This document shows, piece by piece, positions 1 to 5,442 of a stretch of 10,897 nt of DNA. The first letter of the stretch is position 1. Each line of letters begins with the position of its first letter. The notes beneath the pieces were generated by a model that saw nothing but the letters and a program-made list of their open reading frames with translations, made no database searches and was not told the origin of the DNA. The stretch spans positions 1 through 10,897 of the forward strand of contig DDTN01000025.1 of NCBI GenBank assembly GCA_002344355.1, in the 5' to 3' direction. Origin of the DNA: Proteobacteria bacterium UBA2363. Its GTDB lineage: Bacteria > Pseudomonadota > Gammaproteobacteria > Xanthomonadales > UBA2363. Made by a program: the position numbers and the translations under genes.

Positions 1-25
1 TCCGGGAAAGCCGGGGCGGTTCAAA
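1..25. other. Truncated inverted-repeat end next to the last cassette (terminator half or IS end?)
   Basis: Just past the stop of the leftmost gene, the minus strand reads TTGAACCGCCCCGG, then CTTTC, then CCGG. This is a GC-rich arm plus the start of a matching arm that is cut by the window edge. It could be half of a terminator hairpin, or the terminal inverted repeat of an insertion sequence that interrupted the array. No canonical attC R'' box follows the stop codon here, unlike the other three cassettes. The window is too short to decide. Confidence 0.25.
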
Positions 26-33
26 GGGCTGGT

Positions 34-279
34 CTACTTCGGCGTAAGCTTCGAGGTCAGCCATTCAAGCAGCCAACGATACTGATTTGGCTTGAGCCTG
101 GCGAATTCCTCAAGGGAGTACAGTTTCTCGCCACTCAGAAACGTGGCTCCACCAGAGGAGTGCGACCACGTGTGCCGCACGGCCATCTGGCCTTCGTTAG
201 GGTCGATTCGTAGACTGTACCAGTCCTCATCACCACGCCCCTTCTCTGATTTGTGGAACTCGATATGGATCATGGTCAA
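34..279 (-). CDS. Small hypothetical protein of cassette D
   Basis: Not recognised. The likely product is about 81 residues, soluble and charged, with a YSLRIDPNEG stretch and a Trp-rich C-terminal part (YRWLLEWL). No signal peptide, membrane segment or catalytic motif is visible. The start is uncertain. GAGGAG sits 7 bases before a TTG (277-279) and 13 bases before an in-frame ATG (271-273). Another in-frame ATG at 334-336 overlaps the attC R' box and has no ribosome binding site. The frame stays open back to 459, but that stretch is attC, not protein. The gene occupies the fourth cassette position, reading the same way as the others. Stop is TAG; its own attC is not seen inside the window. 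Confidence 0.6.
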   Translation of the reverse strand: MTMIHIEFHKSEKGRGDEDWYSLRIDPNEGQMAVRHTWSHSSGGATFLSGEKLYSLEEFARLKPNQYRWLLEWLTSKLTPK

Positions 280-334
280 CTTCGATCTCCTCACCACCAT
301 TGGAAGACGAAACGTGACGTTGCATGGGTGCGGC

Positions 335-424
335 ATCTTGCGCCGTGTTAACCAGCCTGCGGCCGAAAGCAATCGGTTCATTCGGATCATTTCCCCGCAG
401 GTCCGGTTGAACTCATCGTTAGAG
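335..424 (-). other. attC site of cassette C (HEPN-like gene)
   Basis: The minus strand reads R'' CTCTAAC at 418-424, overlapping the TAA stop of the gene before it, and an R'-position GCAAGAT at 335-341. The arms are GTTcAACCGGaCCTGCGG and CCGCAGGCTGGTTAAC. They pair over about 16 bp with one G-T pair once the lower-case extrahelical C and A are left out. A ~40-base terminal structure lies between them. The R' box differs from GTTRRRY at two positions (CA for TT), so recombination here may be impaired. Confidence 0.8.
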
Positions 425-952
425 CCCAAGCTCGCGTGCTCTATAAGCTGCAAGCTCACGACACCAGTTCAACGATAGTCGCCTCAGCGTTCTCGCGGTT
501 GGCTGAATGAACTCTGGAACGAGAAGGGGTCCATGCTCTGTCTGTTGCATGTAGCCCAACAGGTTGCCGTGGGCTAGATCGTGTCTAAGCTGCACTATGC
601 GCACGTGATCAGACCGCTCGGGCAGGCGCTCCCAGAAGTCAGCCTCGCCCGGAACGACAAGCGTATGGATGGGAAGACCAACGCGGGATGCCTCCCTAAG
701 CAAAGAATTGCTGAGGGTGGACCCAAGCTGCTCGGGCACCACCCCAGGATCGCGGCGCTGCTGAATGGTGCAGCGGATGCTCGCCTCTATTCCAGTGAGT
801 AATGACAAACAGCCTGGAATGTAGAGCCGCTGATCTAGCGCAATTATGCCTTGTGAGAAGTGCCAGTGAAACTCTGCGGCCCTCAGCAACGAAAGTACCT
901 CTGTCCGAGCAGGCAATCGACGCACAACGCCTGATCGCACGACGAAGTTCAT
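419..952 (-). CDS. HEPN-like domain protein, cassette C
   Basis: The 177-residue product is mostly helical and soluble. Its key feature is R123-H-D-L-A-H128, which fits the HEPN ribonuclease motif R-x4-H with a polar residue after Arg. It lies in a predicted helix (residues 118-132), as in LRNxxAHG-type HEPN proteins. An earlier helix pair (about 22-66) would complete a four-helix HEPN bundle. Family knowledge: HEPN domains commonly cleave RNA as toxins or abortive-infection effectors, or act as non-catalytic partners. The gene is one cassette: its ATG lies just inside the R' box of the preceding attC, with AAGG directly abutting it, and its TAA overlaps R'' of its own attC. No cognate minimal nucleotidyltransferase antitoxin is seen beside it. 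The HEPN assignment rests on the motif and helix pattern only. Confidence 0.7.
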   Translation of the reverse strand: MNFVVRSGVVRRLPARTEVLSLLRAAEFHWHFSQGIIALDQRLYIPGCLSLLTGIEASIRCTIQQRRDPGVVPEQLGSTLSNSLLREASRVGLPIHTLVVPGEADFWERLPERSDHVRIVQLRHDLAHGNLLGYMQQTEHGPLLVPEFIQPTARTLRRLSLNWCRELAAYRARELGL

Positions 953-959
953 CCTTGGG

Positions 960-1019
960 CTCTAGCGCCTGAATTAAGCCGCGCCGCGAAGCGGCGTCGG
1001 CTTGAATGAACTGTTAGAG
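960..1019 (-). other. attC site of cassette B, classic 60-base element of aadA type
   Basis: The minus strand has R'' CTCTAAC (1013-1019), overlapping the TAA stop of the 225-residue gene, and R' GCTAGAG (960-966). The element is exactly 60 bp. The arms ATTcAAGCCGaCGCCGC and GCGGCGCGGCTTAAT pair completely once the extrahelical C and A are left out, capped by a TTCG loop. As recalled, the core is almost the same as the attC of aadA resistance cassettes in class 1 integrons. R' carries C where the consensus GTTRRRY has T. Confidence 0.92.
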
Positions 1020-1691
1020 CCCTGCTGTGCGTACATAACCTGCGGCCCGCTTGCCGATAGCTGTAATCACGTATGCCGCTTCAGATGGTCCCATAAGTTG
1101 GACCCGCCGGATCGTATTGAATGACTCCAGCACCTCTAGCTCTTGATCAATGGTGAGAGTTCCACTCCAAAACTGAGGGCCGGCACGCAACGCAGAGACA
1201 ATATCGCTGAGCCAGATCGCAACTGCAGTTTGCTCCAGGCTGCCGGTGCTGATCTTTTTCTGAGTTGGCGCGATACCTGCGATGACAGAAAGCAACTTGA
1301 TTTGTACCGCGGAAAGTCGGGAAAGGTGCTCCACTACGGATATCTTCTCTGGATCCGCTGAATGTGCCTTGTTGCCGCAGGCCGCAACTATCCGCCCAAT
1401 TGCATCCACTTTTGCAGGGCTTGATTCATACGAGACCTTATCCGACATGATCTTGAACGTCGCGAGGGCTTCTGTGCTCTCGAACCACGACTTGTCAATT
1501 GAGTCCTCACCAGCTGCATTGACCTGATCCGAAATTGCCTGAATAGCAGTCTCAAGATTCTTAAGCCGAATGGCATCAGCCTTATCGAAGATGAGGTGAT
1601 CTAGAGCGCCGCCAACGAGCGGGATGCAGGAAACCGCAGCACGGATCCAGGTCACTCCTTCAGGCACATAACGAGAGAGGTCAGTGGTCAC
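1014..1691 (-). CDS. Hypothetical 225-residue helical protein, cassette B
   Basis: Family not recognised. The protein is largely alpha-helical. Near the N-terminus a hydrophobic segment (about residues 14-34, ending VGGALDHLIF) is followed by an amphipathic stretch with heptad-like spacing (about 40-60). A second moderately hydrophobic segment lies at about 130-143. There is no signal peptide and no clear enzyme motif. The start is GTG at 1691, placed a few bases inside the cassette boundary with no obvious ribosome binding site. TAA overlaps the R'' box of its attC. It sits between the TIR cassette and the HEPN-like cassette, so it might be a membrane-associated effector, a regulator or an unrelated cassette passenger. 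Position alone does not decide, since cassettes are acquired separately. Confidence 0.75.
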   Translation of the reverse strand: MTTDLSRYVPEGVTWIRAAVSCIPLVGGALDHLIFDKADAIRLKNLETAIQAISDQVNAAGEDSIDKSWFESTEALATFKIMSDKVSYESSPAKVDAIGRIVAACGNKAHSADPEKISVVEHLSRLSAVQIKLLSVIAGIAPTQKKISTGSLEQTAVAIWLSDIVSALRAGPQFWSGTLTIDQELEVLESFNTIRRVQLMGPSEAAYVITAIGKRAAGYVRTAGL

Positions 1692-1695
1692 AAGG

Positions 1696-1801
1696 CTCCA
1701 ACACCAGAGTTAAGCGGCCTGCGGGCCGCACCCAACAATGCTACAAGATCAGGAGCGTTGTTGGGTGCGGACCGCAGGTCCGCTTGAACGATTAGTTAGG
1801 A
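1696..1801 (-). other. attC site of cassette A (TIR gene), long form
   Basis: The minus strand has R'' TCCTAAC (1795-1801), overlapping the TAA stop of the TIR gene, and R' GTTGGAG (1696-1702). The arms pair over about 28 bp: GTTcAAGCGGaCCTGCGG continues into CCGCACCCAACAA, against TTGTTGGGTGCGG and CCGCAGGCCGCTTAAC. The extrahelical C and A sit in the same places as in the other two attC sites. The apical loop is about 20 bases. This is the best-preserved attC of the three. Confidence 0.92.
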
Positions 1802-2452
1802 CTCACCAGACGGCGCTGCCCGCAACCAAGGGGTTGCCCACGCAAATCTTTGATCATCGATGTCAAGCTTGAGGTCGCCGTCAATATCAACGCCGACAAC
1901 GATTGCCTTCTGCCCAAGATACTGTTCCATTTCAGGCGTGAAGTTAGTCACTGGGCCTATCTGACGAATTACCTTTTCAGGTTTTGAGGTGTGAATTACA
2001 ACTTCCGCACCAATATCAAACTTAGGTGTTGGTCTAGCCTTCTGAGGTGGCGTCTGCGTCGCCTCAGAAGCCGCCTTAGGAGGCGTTGGATATCCGCCTA
2101 TTTCCTCGTAGTACTTGCCAATGTCGTTGATGTCACGGGCGAGCTTGAGATTGATAGCTGGAGGGATTTCGTTTGCTCCAACATATAGGAGTATTGGAAT
2201 TACCTTCTTTCCAAGCGCCATGGCGCCGCCAAGCTCAACGAGCACCCAGGAGCTAGTGAGACTCGCTGGGCTCAATAAGAGCAGGAGATGATCGGATTCT
2301 TTGAGGTGGGTTTGGATCGAGTCTGTAATTGACTCTCCCGTCGCAATGTCTTTCTCATCCAGGAAAACGGTGTGCCCGAGCTCCTCGACATCTTTGGCGA
2401 TTCTTCGGGCCGCCCATTTGTCCTTGCTGGAGTGACTGACGAATATCTTCAT
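1796..2452 (-). CDS. TIR-domain protein with C-terminal MIB/SH3-like domain, cassette A
   Basis: The 218-residue cytoplasmic protein has an N-terminal TIR domain (about 1-118): MKIFVSHSSKD strand, LDEKDI box, a run of leucines in the central strand, and SSWVLVEL with Glu73. That Glu is at the position of the catalytic NADase glutamate of bacterial and SARM1-type TIRs. A Pro/Lys-rich linker (about 121-143) leads to a C-terminal domain (about 144-211) beginning FDIGAEVVI. It contains FTPEMEQYLG, a VDIDGD turn and a W-x-x-P-W-L ending, which resemble the Mind-bomb/HERC2-type SH3 repeat. Family knowledge suggests NAD cleavage on sensing a trigger, with the second domain as sensor or binding module. 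The ATG is 6 bases inside the cassette core site, and an upstream in-frame ATG would lie outside the cassette. It is the first gene of the array. Confidence 0.9.
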   Translation of the reverse strand: MKIFVSHSSKDKWAARRIAKDVEELGHTVFLDEKDIATGESITDSIQTHLKESDHLLLLLSPASLTSSWVLVELGGAMALGKKVIPILLYVGANEIPPAINLKLARDINDIGKYYEEIGGYPTPPKAASEATQTPPQKARPTPKFDIGAEVVIHTSKPEKVIRQIGPVTNFTPEMEQYLGQKAIVVGVDIDGDLKLDIDDQRFAWATPWLRAAPSGES

Positions 2453-2457
2453 GTGAG

Positions 2458-2464
2458 TCCTAAC
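2458..2464 (-). other. Core recombination site at the start of the cassette array (attI- or attC-type R box)
   Basis: The minus strand reads GTTAGGA directly before the TIR cassette. It is the exact reverse complement of the R'' box of that cassette's own attC. It therefore marks the left end of cassette A. Upstream on this strand (2465 onward) no second attC arm pair is found, so this could be the attI point or a single-site insertion into the chromosome. Confidence 0.7.
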
Positions 2465-2788
2465 TACTAATCCACGGCACACCGCCGGTATAATCCGTCC
2501 GCGTAAGCCGGGCGACGCCATGGCGTGATGGAAAACACTGCAGACGTTTCAATCGTTTGCTCCGAGCACCAGGTCTGCGCTGTCCACCTAATCTGTCCGT
2601 GTTTCCAGGCGGACAGAGTTGGCGTGGTGGAATCCTCGCATTGGATAGACCCCAACGCAACCGGCCTACCTCGGCGCCTCGCGGCTTCAAATCCGCAGAC
2701 TGCCCACCCCGCCATTTGACCCCCACTTGATCCCCCCAGCCCACCCTTCCGCCACCGCGCCACCCCGGCGCCTGAGCGGAGCCCACCC
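2465..2788. other. Gene-free junction between the cassette array and the GC-rich chromosome
   Basis: No convincing gene on either strand. Composition rises from about half GC to the ~70% of the flanking genome across this stretch. It holds a TATAAT hexamer on the plus strand (2489-2494) without a clear -35 box, the sequence CTGTCC twice (2580-2585 and 2593-2598), and a stem-loop at 2593-2616. If an integrase once stood here, its reading frame is gone. The cassette promoter would have to lie here and read leftwards; no strong hexamer pair is seen. Confidence 0.5.
2593..2616. repeat. Inverted repeat with flanking direct copy in the array junction
   Basis: CTGTCCG (2593-2599) and CGGACAG (2610-2616) form a perfect 7-bp stem around a 10-base loop. 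A third copy, CTGTCC, lies just before it at 2580-2585. No T-run follows, so it is not a standard terminator. It could be a protein-binding or recombinase-binding site. Confidence 0.5.
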
Positions 2789-3472
2789 GTGCACCACGAC
2801 ACCCCCGGCCCGACGGCCGACCTCCTCTCCTTCCTGCGCCGCTGGCTCGCCGCGCCGCGCACGGTCGGCGCCATCGCGCCGTCCAGCCGGGCGCTGGCGC
2901 GGGCGATGTGCGCGGCGGCCGGGCCGCTGGACGGGCCGGTCCTGGAACTGGGCGCCGGCACCGGCGTGTTCACGCGGGCGCTGGTCGAGGCCGGGGTGGA
3001 CCCGGCGGCGCTGGTGCTGGTCGAGCGGCTGCCGGCGTTCGCGGCGCTGTTGCGGGCGCGCTGGCCGCAGGCGCGGGTGATCGAGGGCGATGCCGGGGCG
3101 CTGACGGCGGACGCCCTGCCGGCGCCGCCGGCGGTGGTGCTGTCGGGGCTGCCGCTGCGGGCCATGCCGGCGGCGCAGGTGGAGCGCATCGTCGCGGCGG
3201 TGCTGGCCTGTTCGGCGCCGGCGCTGCGCCTGGTGCAGTTCACTTACGGGCTGCGCTGCCCGGTGGCGGCGCCGCTGCGCCGGCGGCTGGGGCTGCGGGC
3301 GCGGCGGGTGGCCTTCGTGGCCGGCAACCTGCCGCCGGCCTGGGTATGGGTGTTGCAGCGGGAGACGGAACGCCAGGCGTCGGACGAAGCGGCGGTGCCG
3401 GCGCGCGGACTCAGCGTTGCGCCTGTGCCTGCCGAAGCCATGCCCGCGGCGAGGCGCCCATCTTCGCCGTGA
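2789..3472 (+). CDS. PmtA-like class I SAM-dependent methyltransferase (phospholipid N-methyltransferase family)
   Basis: 227 residues, soluble. After the family's N-terminal GAIAPSSRALARAM segment (27-40) comes the SAM-binding motif LELGAGTGV (52-60). An acidic residue ends strand 2 (E80) and a GDA motif (100-102) contacts the adenine. SGLPLRAMP (119-127) matches the active-site region of this family, followed by VQFTYG (149-154). Relatives methylate phosphatidylethanolamine or related amines at the membrane; some are annotated as rRNA methyltransferases, so the substrate is inferred. The start is GTG with GAGCGGAG just upstream. The conserved fold ends near residue 192. The last ~35 residues look unstructured, and their coding DNA runs 62 bp into the 3' end of the convergent AraC-type gene. 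No terminator fits between the two genes. Confidence 0.8.
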   Translation: MHHDTPGPTADLLSFLRRWLAAPRTVGAIAPSSRALARAMCAAAGPLDGPVLELGAGTGVFTRALVEAGVDPAALVLVERLPAFAALLRARWPQARVIEGDAGALTADALPAPPAVVLSGLPLRAMPAAQVERIVAAVLACSAPALRLVQFTYGLRCPVAAPLRRRLGLRARRVAFVAGNLPPAWVWVLQRETERQASDEAAVPARGLSVAPVPAEAMPAARRPSSP

Positions 3473-4271
3473 ACGCCCGCGACAGCGCCGCGGCGCTGCC
3501 GTAGCCGACCTCGTCGGCGACCAGGGCCAGCGGCCGGCCGCGCTGCAGGGCGGCGCAGGCCAGCTCGATGCGGTAGGCGGCCAGGTAGGCGGCCGGGGTC
3601 TGGCCGACGATGCGCGCGAACAGCTCGGCGAAGCGGCTGCGCGACATGCCGGCGGCGCTGGCCAGGGCGGGCAGGTCCCAGTCGCGCTGCGGGGCGGCGT
3701 GCAGGGCGACCAGGGCGCGCGCCAGGCCGGGGTGGGCCAGGCCGGCGAAGGCGCCCTGGCCGATGACGCCGGCATCGAGCAGGCGGCGCAGCAGCATCAC
3801 CACCACCACCTCGAACAGGCGGTCGACCACCAGGGCGCGGCCGCAGCGGGCGGCGAAGGCTTCCTCGAACAGGGTGTCGAGCAGGGTGCCGGCGGCGGGC
3901 AGCTCGGCCAGGGGCATCACGACGAACGGCGGCAGGGCGCGCGCCAGCAGGTTGTCGGGGCCGTCGCCGAAGGCGATGTCGGCGCAGGCCATGTCGGCGC
4001 CGCGTTCGGGGTCGGTCTCGAAGCGGTGCGCGCACGGGCGCGGGTAGAACAGCAGGCTGGGCTGGTCGACGGTCAGCGGCGGCTGGCCGGCGTGGCGCAC
4101 CTGCACGGCGCCGGCGCGCACCAGGTGCAGCTGGCCGCTGGCGCCGTCGCCGGGGAAGTCGTGCAGGCCGCACAGGGCGCCGGCGTGGAACAGGCGCGCG
4201 GACAGGCGGAAGTGGCGCAGCAGGGCGTCCAGGCGGTCGGGCGGGGTTTCGGACGGATGGTCAACTTTCAT
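3411..4271 (-). CDS. AraC-family transcriptional regulator with N-terminal cupin domain
   Basis: 286 residues. The N-terminal part (about 11-190) is of Cupin_6 type, with HDFPGDGASGQLHLVRAG and a later FYPRPCAHRF segment. It would bind an unknown small molecule or respond to redox state. The C-terminal AraC domain has two helix-turn-helix units: residues 200-219 (LASAAGMSRSRFAELFA) and about 248-268 (ALVADEVGYGSAAALSRAF), followed by MGASPRAWL. The start is ATG at 4271. The gene is divergent from the AhpD-like gene with 96 bp between starts, a common arrangement for a regulator of its neighbour. It probably activates that gene and controls itself through sites at 4265-4290. Its 3' end overlaps the methyltransferase gene on the other strand. 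Confidence 0.9.
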   Translation of the reverse strand: MKVDHPSETPPDRLDALLRHFRLSARLFHAGALCGLHDFPGDGASGQLHLVRAGAVQVRHAGQPPLTVDQPSLLFYPRPCAHRFETDPERGADMACADIAFGDGPDNLLARALPPFVVMPLAELPAAGTLLDTLFEEAFAARCGRALVVDRLFEVVVVMLLRRLLDAGVIGQGAFAGLAHPGLARALVALHAAPQRDWDLPALASAAGMSRSRFAELFARIVGQTPAAYLAAYRIELACAALQRGRPLALVADEVGYGSAAALSRAFTAKMGASPRAWLRQAQAQR

Positions 4272-4290
4272 GGACGAAAGCATACCTTTC
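4265..4290. promoter_or_regulatory. Candidate operator between the AraC-type regulator and the AhpD-like gene
   Basis: Three half-sites cluster here: CTTTC (4265-4269), GAAAG (4276-4280) and CTTTC (4286-4290). The latter two form an inverted repeat with a 5-base spacer. They overlap the start of the regulator gene and lie about 80 bp before the AhpD-like start. Plausible binding region, but not proven by sequence alone. Confidence 0.3.
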
Positions 4291-4355
4291 TTCCGGTCCG
4301 GGCCGGGAAGATGGCGGCACGCCCCGAGCGGCGTATCCCAACCCCCTTTCAATCC

Positions 4356-4361
4356 AAGGAG
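4356..4361 (+). promoter_or_regulatory. Ribosome binding site of the AhpD-like gene
   Basis: AAGGAG stands six bases before the ATG at 4368. It fixes this start against the longer open frame extending upstream antisense to the AraC-type gene. Confidence 0.85.
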
Positions 4362-4367
4362 TCCGTC

Positions 4368-4913
4368 ATGTCCCAGGTTCCCCTGCTCACCGCCAGCACC
4401 GCCCCCGCCGACAGCCGCGCCACCCTGGCGCAGATTCAGGGCGCGTTCGGCACCGTGCCGGCGATGTTCGCCGCGGTCGCCCATTCCCCCGCCGCGCTGG
4501 CCTCGATGTGGGCCGGCTTCGGCGCCCTCGGCGGCGGCACCTTGCCCGCGGTGCTGGGCGAGAAGCTGGCGGTGGCGATCGCCGACCGCAACCGCTGCGG
4601 CTACTGCCTGGCCGCGCACACCGCCCTGGGGCGCAAGGCCGGCGCCAGCGCCGCCGAGATGGCGCGCGCCCAGGCCGGCGAGTCCGACGACCCGGCCACC
4701 GCGGCGGCCCTGGCCTTCGCGCTGGAGCTGGTCGAGCGGCGCGGCCAGGTCGACCCGGCGCGCATCGCCGCGCTGCGCGCGCAGGGCTTCGACGATGGCG
4801 CCATCGTCGAAGTGATCGCCCATGTCGCGCTGAACCTGTACACCAACTACGTCAACGTGGCGCTGGACGTGCCGGTGGATTTCCCGGCGGTGCCGCTGCG
4901 GCAGGCGGCGTGA
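4368..4913 (+). CDS. AhpD/carboxymuconolactone decarboxylase-family peroxidase-like protein
   Basis: 181 residues, cytoplasmic, all-helical CMD/AhpD fold. The redox site is C77-G-Y-C80 followed by H84 (CGYCLAAHTALG), with E65 in the preceding helix: the proton-relay pattern of AhpD-like alkylhydroperoxidases. A second conserved helix region spans about 105-165 (NLYTNYVNVALD). Family members reduce organic hydroperoxides or act on gamma-carboxymuconolactone-like electrophiles. The CxxC favours thiol peroxidase activity. A perfect ribosome binding site precedes the ATG. The divergent AraC-type regulator is its likely controller, and the redoxin gene downstream on the same strand is a candidate electron donor, although 529 bp of repeats separate the two. 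Confidence 0.9.
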   Translation: MSQVPLLTASTAPADSRATLAQIQGAFGTVPAMFAAVAHSPAALASMWAGFGALGGGTLPAVLGEKLAVAIADRNRCGYCLAAHTALGRKAGASAAEMARAQAGESDDPATAAALAFALELVERRGQVDPARIAALRAQGFDDGAIVEVIAHVALNLYTNYVNVALDVPVDFPAVPLRQAA

Positions 4914-4968
4914 TGCGCAGAGGGGCCTTGGATCCGCGCGCGCTGGATGCGGCGGCCCTCTCCCCCGG

Positions 4969-4994
4969 CCCCTCCCCCGCAGGCGGGGGAGGGG
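4969..4994 (+). terminator. Strong hairpin in repeat copy 1, possible terminator after the AhpD-like gene
   Basis: CCCCTCCCCCGC (4969-4980) pairs perfectly over 12 bp with GCGGGGGAGGGG (4983-4994), loop AG. The gene stops 55 bases earlier. No T-run follows, so termination is likely weak or Rho-assisted. Confidence 0.45.
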
Positions 4995-5106
4995 AGAAGT
5001 GGGGTGCCGCGGCGCAGTCGGGACCGGAAGCTCGCCTACTGCGGCCTGGGTTACCGGTCGGGGGCGTGGAGCCGCGCGCGCTGGATGGGGCGGCCCTCTC
5101 CCCCGG

Positions 5107-5132
5107 CCCCTCCCCCGCAGGCGGGGGAGGGG
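5107..5132 (+). terminator. Identical hairpin in repeat copy 2
   Basis: Same 12-bp perfect stem (5107-5118 with 5121-5132) and AG loop as in copy 1. No T-run follows. Confidence 0.4.
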
Positions 5133-5428
5133 AGAAGTGGAGTGCTGCGGCGCAGTCGGAACAGGAAGCTCGCCTTCTGCGGCCTGGCGATCCCGGTCGG
5201 GGGAGGATGGAGCCGCGCGCACTGGATGGGGCGGCCCTCTTCCCTGAAGACTCATCGCGCCGGCCCGTACCCCGCACGCGGGGGAGGGGCGACGTGGAGT
5301 GCGGCGGCGCGGTCGGGACCGGGGCGCGCCTTCGGCGGGGCGGGATGCGCGGTCGGGGCCTGGGCTTGCGGCGGGCATGCGTGGTGCGAGGAACAGGCGA
5401 TGCGGGGCGGCCTGCCCTGCAGCGGGTC

Positions 5429-5434
5429 AGGAGG
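5429..5434 (+). promoter_or_regulatory. Ribosome binding site of the redoxin gene
   Basis: AGGAGG is a perfect anti-16S match, eight bases before the ATG at 5443. It selects this start over the longer open frame that reaches back into the repeats. Confidence 0.9.
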
Positions 5435-5442
5435 AGAGCGAG

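Larger units (their letters stand above)
1..2464 (-). mobile_element. Integron gene-cassette array without visible integrase (CALIN-like)
   Basis: Four genes on the minus strand are each separated by an attC-type site. In three cassettes the start bases match the R'' box of the cassette's own attC, as expected because these two ends join in the excised circle. Cassette A starts TTAGGA and its R'' is TCCTAAC (exact complement). Cassette B starts TTGGAG and its R'' is CTCTAAC (one mismatch). Cassette C starts CTAGAG with R'' CTCTAAC (one mismatch). The array begins at the core site at 2458-2464 and runs off the left edge, so the last cassette's attC is not seen. GC content is clearly lower than in the genes to the right. 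No tyrosine recombinase reading frame of integrase type is present on either strand of the window. Confidence 0.85.
4914..5442. repeat. Gene-free region with three tandem copies of a ~140-bp GC-rich repeat
   Basis: Copies start at about 4934, 5072 and 5213 (periods 138 and 141 bp). Each opens with a CCGCGCGC(G/A)CTGGATG motif. Copies 1 and 2 are close to identical and contain CCCTCTCCCCC followed by a perfect hairpin. Copy 3 is diverged and has lost the left arm of the hairpin. All reading frames here are GC-driven artefacts that repeat themselves with the repeat. This element type is a frequent intergenic repeat in xanthomonads. Confidence 0.9.

Noticed and set aside
280..459. Long form of the leftmost gene
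   Set aside because: Most of the extension is the attC of the preceding cassette; no ribosome binding site supports it.
2453..2521. N-terminal extension of the TIR gene to an upstream ATG
   Set aside because: It crosses the cassette core site at 2458-2464, and the extra 23 residues do not fit the TIR fold, which begins at MKIFVSHSS.
2611..2714. tRNA-like pieces (TGGTGGAAT, TTCAAATCC, ending in GCCA)
   Set aside because: No cloverleaf can be built: the T-loop distance to the CCA end is wrong, and the acceptor arm pairs only with a mismatch and leaves an impossible D-arm. Treated as chance resemblance.
1..2788. Integron integrase gene beside the array
   Set aside because: No frame on either strand shows tyrosine recombinase motifs; the only open frames are short shadows.
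4934..5345. CRISPR-like array
   Set aside because: The copies are ~140 bp in direct tandem without unique spacers and carry an internal hairpin; no cas genes nearby.
3411..5378. Very long open frames antisense to or fused with the AraC-type gene (also 3417-4913 on the other strand)
   Set aside because: High GC removes stop codons; the added protein is low-complexity Arg/Ala/Gly/Pro. Ribosome binding sites and folds mark the short starts.
5299..5442. Upstream start of the redoxin gene
   Set aside because: The extension is repeat-derived; AGGAGG eight bases before 5443 fixes the start.
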